Source: Piscicola geometra
Taxonomy: Eukaryota > Annelida > Clitellata > Hirudinida > Piscicolidae
Assembly: GCA_943735955.1 (NCBI GenBank)
Contig: OX030958.1
Coordinates: forward strand, 11,808,362 to 11,872,361
DNA: 64,000 nt
Reading direction: 5' to 3'
The position numbers and the translations under genes are program-made. Position 1 is the stretch's first letter. The number at the start of each line of letters is the position of its first letter. Shown one piece after another: positions 51,701 through 64,000 of this stretch. Below the pieces are notes generated by a model. The model worked only from the letters and a program-made list of their open reading frames with translations. It was not told the origin of the DNA and did not search any database.

Positions 51701-54700
51701 AAACTGTTGATAAGTTTTGAAAGTTATTGGGTTTGTTACTTCTTTAAAACGTGGTTATTGCTGAAAATATTAATTTTAATATTTTTTATAATAAAAATAT
51801 AAATAAAAAGATATAGACTTAAGAATTTTCAAAAGATATGAAAGAAATATATTATAAAAGTTCATTAGGGATAAAAAACCCGGATAATTAAAAAAATGAT
51901 TAAATCGATTATGAATCAGAAAATAATAAGGACAAAATTAAGACTATTTTTCAAACAGAACATTAGAAAAGCTAACTTTTTCAAGTTTTTTCGAATCGGT
52001 TTGGATGTGTCGATTCCTCGCGGCCCAGTCCTTCATTGCCACCTCAGCACTCTTTAGGCTGTTGAAGTTGTCTAGGGTCTGCAGTGGAATGGGGGAAGGA
52101 GGAGGAAGGGATGGAGAGGGAAGGGGATGGAGGAGGGATAGAAGGGAAAGGGGAGGGAGAGGGAAGAGAGATGGAGGGAGGAGAGGGATAGAAGGGGAAG
52201 GGGATGGAGGGAGAAGGGGATGGAGGGGGGGGGGGTAGAGGAGGAGGGATGGAGAGGAGAGGGGTTAGGAGATGTAGGTTTCAAAGAAAAGACGTGGATG
52301 ATAATGTTGATGGCTAATGTGAATTAAGTGAAACTTTAATTATTTTTTTTGATTAATAGAAGAAGCTGATTGCATCAACTCTACGCAATGAAAAACTATC
52401 AAGATATATATTTTAAAAAATTAGGAAAACTATGAAAAACTTGGTTTAACGATTCCAAAAAAACCCCACAAACCAATTTTCCGCTGATTCCATTGGAGTT
52501 ATCTTGCACGAGTTTCTTGAGTTGCGAGCGTTTTCCTACGATCACGAGGTGGAGGGCAGAGTGGCCAAAGTCATTGACGGCATTGGGGTCCGCCTGGGAC
52601 GCCAGCACCATCTTTACCAAGCGGTCGTCTCCATAGCCAGCCACCAGGAGAAGGGCGTTCATGCCGAGCATGTTCTTCTGGTTGATGTTGATGCCGCTCT
52701 TGATAAGGAGTTCGATCACTTCTAACGACCTGCTGCCTGTTTGGAGGCGAAGTAACTAAGTATTGTGTTTAGATGAATTACAGTGGTGAGTTTCAAGGGT
52801 GCCAATTTTGTAGTTGTTGAAAAAAAGTGTTTGCACGAAAGATGGGAAGTTTCAAGGTATGAGAAAAGTTGTCATAATCGGAAAATCAATAAACAGCTCT
52901 TCACAGGCTGATTCATGATGAATGAAAATTCAATTTTTGTGAACTTAAACTAAAATTCAAATATGAATAAAACCATTTATTTTACAAATGTTAATCACAC
53001 GTAAAAATATGCAGTGGAGTTCTGATGATGATGAATAGCTACGTCATGAATCAATCAATTCTAATCGATACGCCTGAGCATGTGGTCAGTGTTTATAAAA
53101 CAGTAAGTAGCTGCAGTCATAAACACACGCCTGAACAGATGTATTATGAGTCTTAGAAGATGATTTTGAAACATTTTTGACGCGGCAGTGAATTATCAAG
53201 GTATATAACGTAGTAGGTGATCGCTGTGCAAACCTTTCAAACCCGTGTCGTTTAGTTTTATGTTGTCGTTACTAAAATATATTTTTTTAAATAAAAAACC
53301 AAAAATGAGTAAAAAAAACTTTATTATCAAGCCCTTACAAACACTGCATTGCATTACTAACAGCACAGCATCGAACCTCACCTCCAAAAGCGTATCCCAG
53401 AGCAGTGCTTCCCTGCAGGTCTATTGCTTGGACATTTGCTCCGTGCCTTAGCAACTTCTCTACCACCTCGGAGAAAGAAAAAATATTTAAAATTTTTAAA
53501 AGAGTAAAAATAAAATACATGTATAATAAGAATAATATTTTAAAACAAAACATCGAATTTTATTACTTCTTCAAAATTATTTTAAGAAATGAGAAACCAA
53601 AAAAGAATAGATTGTGGAAAATGTTAAAAGTTAATTTTCTATTACCATCTTCGTCATTATCTTTCATCAACATCATTTTCACAATTCTAATCATCATTTC
53701 TCATAATCAACTTCTTCACCATCATAAACACCCTCCTTCCTTCCACTACTACAATCACCACCACCACTCTTCCACTAATATTATGATCACCATTTCACTA
53801 CCACCGTTCTTCCACCATTAAAACCACCACCCCCACCACCACCACCACCACTACCACCACCACCACCACCACCACTACCACCACCACCACTACCACCACC
53901 ACCACCACCACCACAACCACCTCCACAACAACCACCACCACAACCACCACCACAACCACCTCCACAACAACCACCACCACCACCACCACCACCACCACCA
54001 CATCACCACCACCACCACCACTACCACCACCACCACCACCACCACCACCACCACCACAACCACCTCCACAACAACCACCACCACCACCACCACCACCACC
54101 ACTACAACCACCACCACAACCACCACCACCACCACCACCACCACCACCACCACCACCACCACCACTCCACCTTCACGTGGCCATGGAATGCTGACGTCAT
54201 GAGTGCAGTGGTTCGTAGGGAGGCAAACGTGTCGTTTATGTTCGCTCCGTGTGTGAGCAGGAACTGCGAGAAGTGGTGGTGGTGGTGGTTGAAGAAAGTT
54301 TTTTGAGAAATAATTGTTGAACTTAGGGTTTTTTAAATTGAAGGGCTCCAAAAAAATAGAGATGATAATAACGGTGAAAATGATGAATATGAATAATATT
54401 TTCCATTCAGCTGGTAAATCCACCGGTTTGCACATGGTTCGCGAATTGTCAGCTAGTTCAATACATCTCTCCTAATTCATCGTACGCTTCAAGTTCATTT
54501 TTAATTTGAGTTTTTGTACACTCATTTCATACACTCTCATCGTACACACCACATATCCACCCTGCACAGCCACCTCATAAAATCAAACCAAACATTCAAC
54601 CCTCTTCCACACATTCACTTCGTAAAACCACACCACAAATTCACCCTGTACAACCACACCACACAATCACTCTCCCCACACTCTCACTTCAACCCTCCCC

Positions 54701-54859
54701 CTCCTCTCACCTCAATCGCCTCTAGTTTATTGAGGGCGGCTGCCAGGGCGAGTGGCGTCATGCCGATGTGTTGCAGGCCTGAGTCGCCCTTGAAGCAGCA
54801 GTTGAAGTTCACGCTCTCGTGGAAGCATTCTCGCAGCTTCGAAGGGGAGTGCATGTTGG
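48779..54859 (-). CDS. Large ankyrin-repeat protein with charged C-terminal tail
   Basis: Eleven minus-strand exons: 54711-54859, 54171-54263, 53382-53466, 52474-52736, 51977-52078, 51604-51678, 51294-51416, 50676-51201, 50328-50527, 49973-50172 and 48779-49866. All junctions are in phase except the last, which suggests a missed exon or an indel. The first cluster of ankyrin repeats includes MTPLALAAALNKLEAIEFLL, THGANIND, FHGHVKVVEKLLRHGANV and NALLLVAGYGDDRLVKMVL. A helical linker follows, then a second cluster (GLTALDMAILLEDVEST, GSFPLAEAARAGNLRMCQLL, LTEAYRNDNMRLIEIV). A tail of about 360 residues is rich in Lys, Glu and Ser, with two Glu runs. Ankyrin repeats bind protein partners; I do not recognise an orthologue. 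The initiator ATG may be at 54854 or in a further exon near 55112-55217 (GPGDLSGVYKGIL). Confidence 0.75.
52085..52268. repeat. GGGA/GGAA purine-rich repeat
   Basis: Imperfect GGAGGGA, GGGGAAGGGGATGG units in the intron just upstream of the ankyrin-gene exon at 51977-52078, giving a strong strand asymmetry. Confidence 0.85.
53814..54170. repeat. (ACC)n trinucleotide array at ankyrin-gene donor
   Basis: About 115 ACC triplets with scattered ACT, ACA and TCC variants. On the minus strand the array is (GGT)n and starts right at the donor of the exon ending at 54171. Confidence 0.95.
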
Positions 54860-56917
54860 CTTTGAGAGATGTGCGTTTGTAATGCGTTTTATTTATTAAA
54901 TATTAAATATAAATAAAGAGTTACAATACAATACAACGATGAATATTATTAACGTAATGTGAACCGGACGAGCTTTAAGACAACTCGGTTATAGACAATT
55001 TATACAAACACTTGCGTCGAGAAGTACATTAGAAATGTAATTTAAAAATGAGAATTAAAAAATAAAGAATTGAATCTGAACACATGACTGCAGAAGGTGA
55101 CACACAGACCATGTGAGCATCGTCATTCAGAATTCCTTTGTAGACGCCAGAGAGGTCTCCTGGGCCGAGAAGACCCGTCTCGGAATCTTCATGGTCGGAA
55201 ATGGATGGAGAATGCAACGTGGAACAATGATGGAGTTGAAGCAGTTTTCAAATAGTACTTTCTACTTAGAGTTTTGATGAAATAAAGGTATAATGGTGGA
55301 AAATGATGCTGAAAATCCAGTCTTAAGAGATGAAGGATCAAGGTTTGAATAAGATTACTGCTCATGTGTTAAAGCTCCACATTTGAAAGCGCACAATAGA
55401 GCATTGTTTTCTTGATTGGTTGAGTCCATAATAAAGCATCCATCTTAAAAAATAAAATCTTGAAGATGTTAATAAATTTTTTCTGAAACTTTTAGGAAAA
55501 CACAAATGCCTTTGCATCCAAAAATACGTTGAAAAATGATAAATTTATCGATTAAAGAATGAACCTAAAACATATTTGTGCAATGGATATTGATTTCAAA
55601 TGATTGAAACATGTTTGCCTTTAAACCGAGTTTAATTTAGAGTTTAATGAATAAATGTTTGATATTTAAATGGTATTGAAAACAAGGTACACACCTCTAG
55701 AGCTCGATTTCGTAAAAGATGACATTTTGAATGTAATTACTCAGTTTTACTGTTACTCATAGTATTAATACTTTCTAACTGTTCAAAACTTTTTTACTTT
55801 TTTCTTTTAAATTTTTGAGAACCCTCAACTTTCAAGAGAAAAATTAAGTGCCGCACTAATGCAATGTACAAGACAGATAGTTATTAATCTTGAAACTCCG
55901 TCAAACTAGCAACTTTAAATTCCGTTTGACATCTAACCACATAAAAATAGTTAAGCTATTTTCTCATAATTAAATCTCTTTTTCTATTTTCTCATCAAAA
56001 TAACTCAATAAAACTAATTTGCAATACAATTAAAAGTTTTTACAGAATAAAAGTTGTATTTTGCAAAAATGTATTTGTTTTCAACTTAGGCTATTGTTTT
56101 TCTTTCTTGTGCTACTGAACGTGTAGCCCTCTAATTAATGCGAAATTCAACGAAACCTGCCTATAAAGGCCCTCTCAACTTATATGCATGAATACACTCA
56201 CACACACTAATTCAAATTTATTTAGTTCAATTTTTTTAATAAAAAGAAATCATATACGCGTATTGAAATATATATTCAATAAAAAAATCCACTTAACACA
56301 CATAGAAAGTTATGATAAAAGCAGAAAAATTGTATTTAGAAAACAAATATGTTCAAGGCAACAAGGTAACTGTACAACGAGTGTGTTGGTGCACACGCAA
56401 GCAACCTCCGACCACAACACCTGTCATCGTTTGCCTGCTGTAACTACATTCATAAAAGTCTTGATTATGATAACTGTGGTTATGATGGCGGTGGTGTTAA
56501 GATGGTGATGATGATGCTGCTGATGATACGGATGAAAAAATTGATGAAGATTATGTCTGTTGGGTGGCGATAATAAGCTGGTAATGACAATTTTGATGAG
56601 GTATTTTTTTACCTCCAAATTTCAGGAAAAAAAACGTAAGTGATATAAAAAACCAGATTAATAAGTTTTATTGTTCAAAATGATTTGTTCAAAATCTTGT
56701 CTGCAAGGGCCTCGAATGATCTTTTGAATAGATAATCCACGCTGAATCATCAAATATCGATTCAGCATTTACAAGTATTTCCATAAAAAGTTGAATTGAA
56801 AATAATAATTTTTTTAAAGATATAACAAATAATAAAAAACTAAGTTATGGTGCACTTGAATTCGTAGATTAATTAGGAACAAGAAAATCGCAAATTATAG
56901 TTTATAGCTTAAAAGGG
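54860..56917. other. Ankyrin-gene upstream region and spacer
   Basis: Includes a possible extra 5' exon at about 55112-55217 on the minus strand. The rest is AT-rich with no recognisable gene. Confidence 0.4.
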
Positions 56918-58215
<1,298 letters not shown>

Positions 58216-58221
58216 GCCTGC

Positions 58222-58465
58222 TCCTCTGGTGTTGTTGTGGTAGTGACGGTTGTTGTTGTGCTTGATGTGCTTGTTGTTGTGGTAGTGACGGTGGTTGTTG
58301 TAGTTGATGTGGTTGTTGTTGTGGTAGTGACGGTGGTTGTTGTGGTTGATGTGGTTGTTGTGGTTGTAGTGACGGTGGTTGTTGTGGTTGATGTGGTTGT
58401 TGTGGTTGTAGTGAAAGTTGTGGTAGTAGTGGTTGTTGTGGTAACAATGGTAGTTGTGGTGATGA
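58222..58465. repeat. GTT/GTG-rich tandem repeat (~36-39-bp unit)
   Basis: Several copies of GGTAGTGACGGTGGTTGTTG followed by TGGTTGATGTGGTTGT. It lies directly upstream of the ATG at 58215 on the minus strand, where it would read as Gln/Pro-rich if translated. Confidence 0.85.
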
Positions 58466-61063
58466 TTAAAGAAACCTATTTAAATTAAAAGCTGGTGAGC
58501 ATAATCTATTATTAATAAACATAAATTATACTAATAAACTCTAATGATTTTAAAATATAAAAAAAATGGAAAAATTAAATATGATCTGAAAGGTTAAACT
58601 TTATGGGCTACTCTGACGAATAGAGGTTAATTATATAAGCAGACAATCAAAATGCTTTTAAAAATGAATAGAATTTCATAAATATTTTGTTCTAATATAA
58701 AAAAAATTTTAATACTGAAAAATAAAATAATATATTTTTTAAAAATTACCTCATGTTTTCTGGTTCTGTCAAAATTTACCGCTGAAACCGTTTCAAAATC
58801 TCATTTGAGAAAACTTGCAGGCTCTATGACATTTCATGATAGTGTAATATTTAATTAAAACTTCATCATTGTAAAGCTGCCTCTACCTTTATTAAATAAT
58901 CTACACGACAGTTTCATGCTGCATTCGCATCTTTGTTTCTTCATTTATATATTTATTTATAGATGAATAATAGAAATAATAAAAATAATACTAATGAAAA
59001 ATAAATCTGTTTAAAAAGTTGAGCGTGTAAGAAGTAATAGTAGAAAGAACGAAAAGAAAAAAGAAAAAATGGAAATAACTATGAATCAAAAGAAAAAGAG
59101 AAAAAAACAATAATCCGATGAAGTGGCTTTCAATCTTGTTAGGAACGTTTCACGAGTTGAGAGTAGAATTTCGCTGGATAAAACGAATTTAAAATTCTTA
59201 AATTTATCAGTTTCTAAGTTTAGAAACGATTTTTTCAACTCAATTTTTCATTATTGAGTTCATACCTTGTTCTTATTTAACTATAAGTAAATCTCTTTAA
59301 AATGCCGAAGTTACCTTCAAATAAGAATGCCTCTATGGACTCAAGTGTTTAAAAAAAACTTTTCTACTTGACCTAAACATGCTTGAGAGGCTCAGAAACT
59401 GTACTTTTCAATCTGTACCGTGCAGATACCCACAAAATCTTATCGAATTAATTTTGGGAATGGGTATCCCATTCATTTTATAGCTTCTTTGCTTCCTAAA
59501 GTCATACTTTATCTTCATCAATATATTATATTTTTATTATAAAATAATAATTCTGATAGATTCAATCTGATATTTATTATTTGATTATTAAAAAATAAAG
59601 AAAAACATTATTTATTTTATTAAAAGTCTTTCACAAAGTTTAAAAAACGTAATGTGGTTTCAGCAACTTCATTTTTATTGCAAGAAATTTGTTCTAAATG
59701 TTTTATATGCGTAAATATATTCAAATGAAACGAATAATTGAGTGTTTTCAAGCTAGCATGCTAAAGTTTCTATTCGATTTCGCTTCACTTACGCAGGTCT
59801 TTAAACCATTTAACTTTGAAATTTCGAGACCAAAAATATAGATTAATTGCAAATTGTGAAACTAAGCTTTTTTGGTTACAATTTATGATTAAAATTTATT
59901 TTGAATGAATAAATGTTGAAACTAAAATAATTTAAAGATTATGATTAACGAAATGACTTAGTAAATTTCGATATGTGAACAGGATACAGCAATCTTTTAA
60001 ATATACATTTAATGAGAGTATTTCACTTTAATTATTTTAATATAAAATTGTATTGTTACTTTATCTATACATATATATACATATTTTAGACATAATAATG
60101 GGAAAAAGTAAAAAGGAAAACAGTTTTAGAAAACCCCTTTCACAAATAATGATCGTATGTCATAAGATGTCATAAGACTTATGAAAACCAAATTAAGATA
60201 AATGAATTAAAGTAGAAAGGAATGAATGTAAAAATCAACTTTAATTAAGAATAAGTCTCGAAAGTGTTATAATAATATAAACTGAAAAATTAAATTGAAT
60301 TTTTTTACAATTTAAAAGCTTTTATGACCATATCAGAGAATGAATTTTGAATGAAATGTTTTTAAATCTGTCCTTTAAAAAATGCTTAAAGTTTTTTCGT
60401 TTTTTATAACCAATGGCATGAAACACACTACGCGATTAATAGTGAAATAAATGATTTAGCCCCTATGCTTTACAAATAAGAAAAAATATATATATATACA
60501 ATTAATAAAAGTAAAGAGAAAAACCAAGATCTTCTATGAACTTGCATCATTCGAATGTCCTTAGAAGACCAGAAAATGATTGAATATTGAAGTTTGAATA
60601 TGCCTACAAATACTTCTAATTAAAAAAGCCGAATCATGAAATATCCGAAATGATACTAAGCCCTAATATGCACTGAGGGGGAACTTGGTTAAATTATTCC
60701 TCTTTTTTTGCCATAGTTTATTTTCCTCTATTTCACATACAAATAGTTATACAAACTCAAGATCATACTCTCACACACACACATATAATTACATAAAATT
60801 ACCAATTAAGTACAAGCTATACTGACAAATCTTTGGAAATAAGCTGTACTTTTAAACACATGAACGATTCTATAATTTTAAATCTTAAAATTGCCGTTGA
60901 TCGATAGTATTGAATAAAGAAATTTACAAGAGACGAATTTGTGTGTGTCCAGATGCTGGTATTGAGTGACGGTGGTTGGTGAATGTGTTTTTAAAGCAAG
61001 ATGGTCAGGGGTGGAAGTTTCATTTAAAAACGAGATTTGTGTGTTCAAAGTGTGATTGCATGC
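58466..61063. other. Large AT-rich gap
   Basis: About 2.6 kb without recognisable exon, repeat family or RNA gene. It lies between two minus-strand genes. Confidence 0.4.
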
Positions 61064-63326
61064 TCAGATAAGAGTTTCGATCAGTTGTCTGTCGAGCCCC
61101 TCCGACTTCTCACACTGCGGGAAGTTCAAGTGGCCTTTCTTCGCCGTCAGAGAACCGTCTTTTTGGAGAGTTTTAGCTTCTAGAGGTTTGTACGTGTGCA
61201 GAGTATAATTCTTTTTGGCAACATTGTTGAGAACAGAATTGTTACTCGAGTTGCAACTGTCGTTGCTGTAGCAACCATTGTATTTGTTGTTGCGGTTGTC
61301 CGTCAAGGTGCCTAGAGTGCTTGTGGCATGTTTAGAGTTGCTTTGGTAGTTTGGAGTGTTTTCAAGCTGGAAGTTGTTCGTGAAAACTAGCGCATCGGTA
61401 CTACTGAGGTTGTTGTTGTTGGTGTTGTGGTTTGGCTTACACTTGGTGTTGTTGTTGGGAATAATGAAGTTGTTGTTGTAGTTGTTGAGTGTGTTGTTGG
61501 AATCAAGAGTGGTGAGAGAGATGGATGAAGTTGGGGGAGGGGGTGGATGCAAGGATAGAGGGTTGGTTGGACTGGTTGCTATGGTGACAGCATCCAGTTC
61601 TGCTCCTTGATGGTCTGAAACATCAATGCTGGTAAAAGCTTTTGAATGTATGAGAAAAATAAAGTAAAAAAGTAAAATTTGTTGTAAAAAAAATACTACT
61701 GACCTTTATTATGACTCGAGCTTGAGAAGTAATTAAATATTAGTTCAAAGTTATCCACAGCATTATTATCTTATTTAACTTAAAAGTCAAACTTCAAGTC
61801 TTCAACAATTTATAAAAAAACTAAATACAAATTTAATAAAGCTAAAAAAAGTTAAAATAATTCAAAAATGAGGTTGGACAGGGTAGTTCAAAGCGAGAAA
61901 AGATTATGGACTCACCTACAGTCGCCTCTCATGCCACTGCTTGCTCCAGAGTACTTGACGTTGCCTGGCGTAGATGATCTATACTGAGGCTTCAATTAAA
62001 TACGACTAACAAACCTCCTCGAAAGACTAACGAAGTTTCCAAACTCAAAAATGCATTTTTTCACGTATCATTAACAAATATCTTTTGAATGAAGGAAAAA
62101 AAGTACTTTTTGAAAAATAGTCTGGTTGGTTCCCAGATGACTTACGCTACTAAAGATACATCCGTATTGACGTCTCCTTGTCATAAACGAGATTCAAAAC
62201 CGTCAAAAAATGTATCAAAATTTATAAATTTGAATTTATATTTTGATTTTAATTTAAAATATAAGAATATTTAACTCTTTACATTTAAAGGTATAAAACA
62301 GTCGAAAGCATCAGATTCTATTTTAAACTTTATTTTTAGTTTTCAATTTCGATTTTAACTTCAGTTTAGATTTTTTTATTTGTTCAATGTGAATTAATTG
62401 GATGAAAATGTATTCGAAACGGGCTTCTAGGCCACTGAAAATTCAAATTTTCATTCGTGCCTATGAGCAAATAGAGTATCGGTTGCGCTCGAACCTGCGA
62501 TCATTGACCATTGGTCAAGCCGAGAGTGGTTACACACCGGCTACCCATTCTTAATAGTAAAATGATGAAATAAAAATAATGGAAACAATAATAAATATTA
62601 TCTATGAAAATTAAATAGAGAAAATAATAAAGAATGAAAGTTATAATAAATATAATTATCTTACAATAAGGGAGTCTCTTGAGAGTTCTTTTCTTCTTCA
62701 TCTGCCTGTAGCCCATGATGACCAGAATGGCCGTCAGCAGCAGGGCAGTTACTATGGTAACAACTGCTGCGATGATGATGCTATGGTTCAACCATCTTTC
62801 ACCCATATCTGAATGTTTTTTGAATTTGAATTTACTTTTCAAAAATATTTTTTTAGTTTTGGGAATTAATCAAACTGTTTTTTTATGTCTTGAATTTAGT
62901 TATATGACAAATAAAATGATTTATGTTATGAAATATGATGTAAAAATAGAAAAACAAGATTTAAACTTCATTTATTCTTTTAAAACAGAATCTGTTTTCT
63001 GAAAGTTGAAATTAATGGAAGGAACCTTCTCCAGGCCTGACTCTGACTTCGTTGGAAGGACCTCCGACGATGCTCTTGCTTTGGTCCAAGCCCCTCACTC
63101 GGATGTAGTAGGTGCTCTCGGAAAGAGATGAGAGCTTCCAGAAGTATGACGTCACCGAAGCGGAAATAGGAGAAGTGGTTAGATTGACCCATCTTCCCAA
63201 TGTTTTGTATTCGATGACGTAATACGCGGTTTTTTGTGATTTGTCTGGTGGTGGAGACCACGTGATGTTGATTCCGTTGTCTGGCCAATAGGAAGCCGAC
63301 ACGTTTGATGGAGGATTTGGTTTGCT
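61064..63326 (-). CDS. FN3-domain single-pass membrane receptor, 3' part
   Basis: Three minus-strand exons (63026-63326, 62665-62808, 61064-61614) splice in phase to about 331 residues. The first encodes one complete fibronectin type III domain: KPNPPSNVSASYWPDNGINI at its start, a core Trp in ITWSPP, YYVIEYKTLGRW and TYYIRVRGLD. The second encodes a membrane helix (IIIAAVVTIVTALLLTAILVIMG) with a Lys/Arg stop-transfer. The third encodes a cytoplasmic tail of about 183 residues, rich in Asn, Ser and Thr, with a PPPPPTSS patch and a C-terminal ETLI that could bind a PDZ domain. Such proteins are usually adhesion or guidance receptors. Upstream exons with more Ig or FN3 domains are expected. 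Sequence at 63430-63490 may be one, but its frame is unresolved. Confidence 0.75.
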
Positions 63327-64000
63327 CTGACGGTGCTCTGGCAGGGGTTGAGGGTTTGATTGTGTGTGCGCATGTGCTTCGAATTGATGCTTATTGGGAA
63401 CACGAATGTTTGGTTACCAGTGTTGTAAACTCCATGTACTGAGTTCTCGCTTCCTTGCATGCCGTCCTCGTTTTTGTGCTCCTCTTCATTATTAAAAAAG
63501 TTGCAAATTTAGTTTTAATCAAAAGAAAAATATAAGAAATTCAAGATCTGAACTTGATTCATGGGGAACAAAAGAAAAATATTCAGAATAAATTGTCATG
63601 AAAAATATAATATTTGAAAGAATGACGTGCGCCGAAACCATCAAAGACTTGATTGGCATAAGCCACAATTTTGAGCTTATCTCAATTTAAAGTTTAAATC
63701 CTGAAATATATAAAAGTATATTTTATAGTAGTGCATTAAGTAGCCGTTCTTCCGTGACCTTCTTCTTTTCCCATAAATTCCATTGCCGCCTGTTAGCGCC
63801 ATATCACTTGAACAAAGCAATCACAAATGTTTGTTTGCTTCATGGCACATCCATTGCCTTTATCTCATTCTCCACTGCATAACTCATCTTTTCAGCGAAC
63901 TTCATGCATGCCAATATCACAAACTAAAAGTCTAAATATTTTATATCTTTTTTTAGAAAAAATATTCACCAAAATGTCATGATTAATAATCTTTTAGAAA
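63327..64000. other. Upstream of the recognised FN3 exon
   Basis: A minus-strand open stretch at about 63340-63490 (SENSVHGVYNTGNQTFVF) may be part of the FN3 receptor gene. The rest is AT-rich without assignment. Confidence 0.3.

Noticed and set aside
61914..61984. Minus-strand exon-like segment with acceptor CCTCAG and donor GTGAGT
   Set aside because: Joining it to the membrane exon creates an immediate stop, whereas direct splicing from 62665 to 61614 keeps the frame. It could be a rare poison exon.

Overview
The window is nuclear DNA from an animal. It is AT-rich, has short introns, is full of simple repeats and transposons, and carries intron-split genes whose closest recognisable relatives are conserved bilaterian proteins. 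A short block of degenerate CCCTAA repeats suggests TTAGGG-type telomeres. The mix (USP40, HMGB, POP5, claudin-like, UQCC1, dispanins, ABHD4/5, TRAP-alpha, ankyrin and FN3 genes, a candidate neuropeptide precursor) fits an invertebrate bilaterian. I lean to a spiralian such as an annelid or mollusc, but the sequence alone does not fix the phylum.

Layout. 1-4.2 kb: last ten recognised exons of a USP40-like deubiquitinase (+), with an antisense LINE fragment in an intron. 5.5-7.3 kb: an HMGB gene (+) with two HMG boxes and an acidic tail. 8.2-8.8 kb: POP5 (-), a three-exon RNase P/MRP subunit, head-to-head with a claudin-like four-TM gene (+, 9.2-10.1 kb). 10.6-13.3 kb: UQCC1 (-), a complex III assembly factor.

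13.7-21.5 kb is a transposon nest. An old LINE 3' end is interrupted by a 7.2-kb hAT element with an apparently intact transposase, 8-bp target-site duplications and inverted termini. That hAT itself carries a Tc1/mariner-like palindromic MITE and a 2.9-kb foldback element whose arms start with arrays of a 16-bp iteron.

22.7-37.4 kb is a dispanin (CD225) locus. Two complete two-exon genes flank a tandem segmental duplication of about 5 kb per unit, and each full unit carries an orphan second exon. The units also carry LINE debris, a second iteron-based foldback element with a long (TAG)n core, and (in two of three units) a 0.7-1.1-kb hAT-like MITE with a SINE inside it. The first unit preserves the empty insertion site.

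39.4-41.9 kb: ABHD4/5-like hydrolase (-). 43.9-44.4 kb: a two-exon small secreted protein (-) that reads like a neuropeptide precursor. 45.1-47.8 kb: SSR1/TRAP-alpha (+), nine exons. 48.8-54.9 kb: a large ankyrin-repeat gene (-) with a long charged tail. 56.9-58.2 kb: an unidentified C-terminally membrane-anchored protein (-). 61.1-63.3 kb: 3' end of a single-pass FN3 receptor-like gene (-).

The genes are unrelated housekeeping and membrane functions with no operon logic. The accessory biology lies in the transposon nest, the dispanin duplication array, and simple repeats that abut splice sites. All gene models were spliced by eye using GT/AG sites, reading phase and remembered family resemblance. 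No database search was run.
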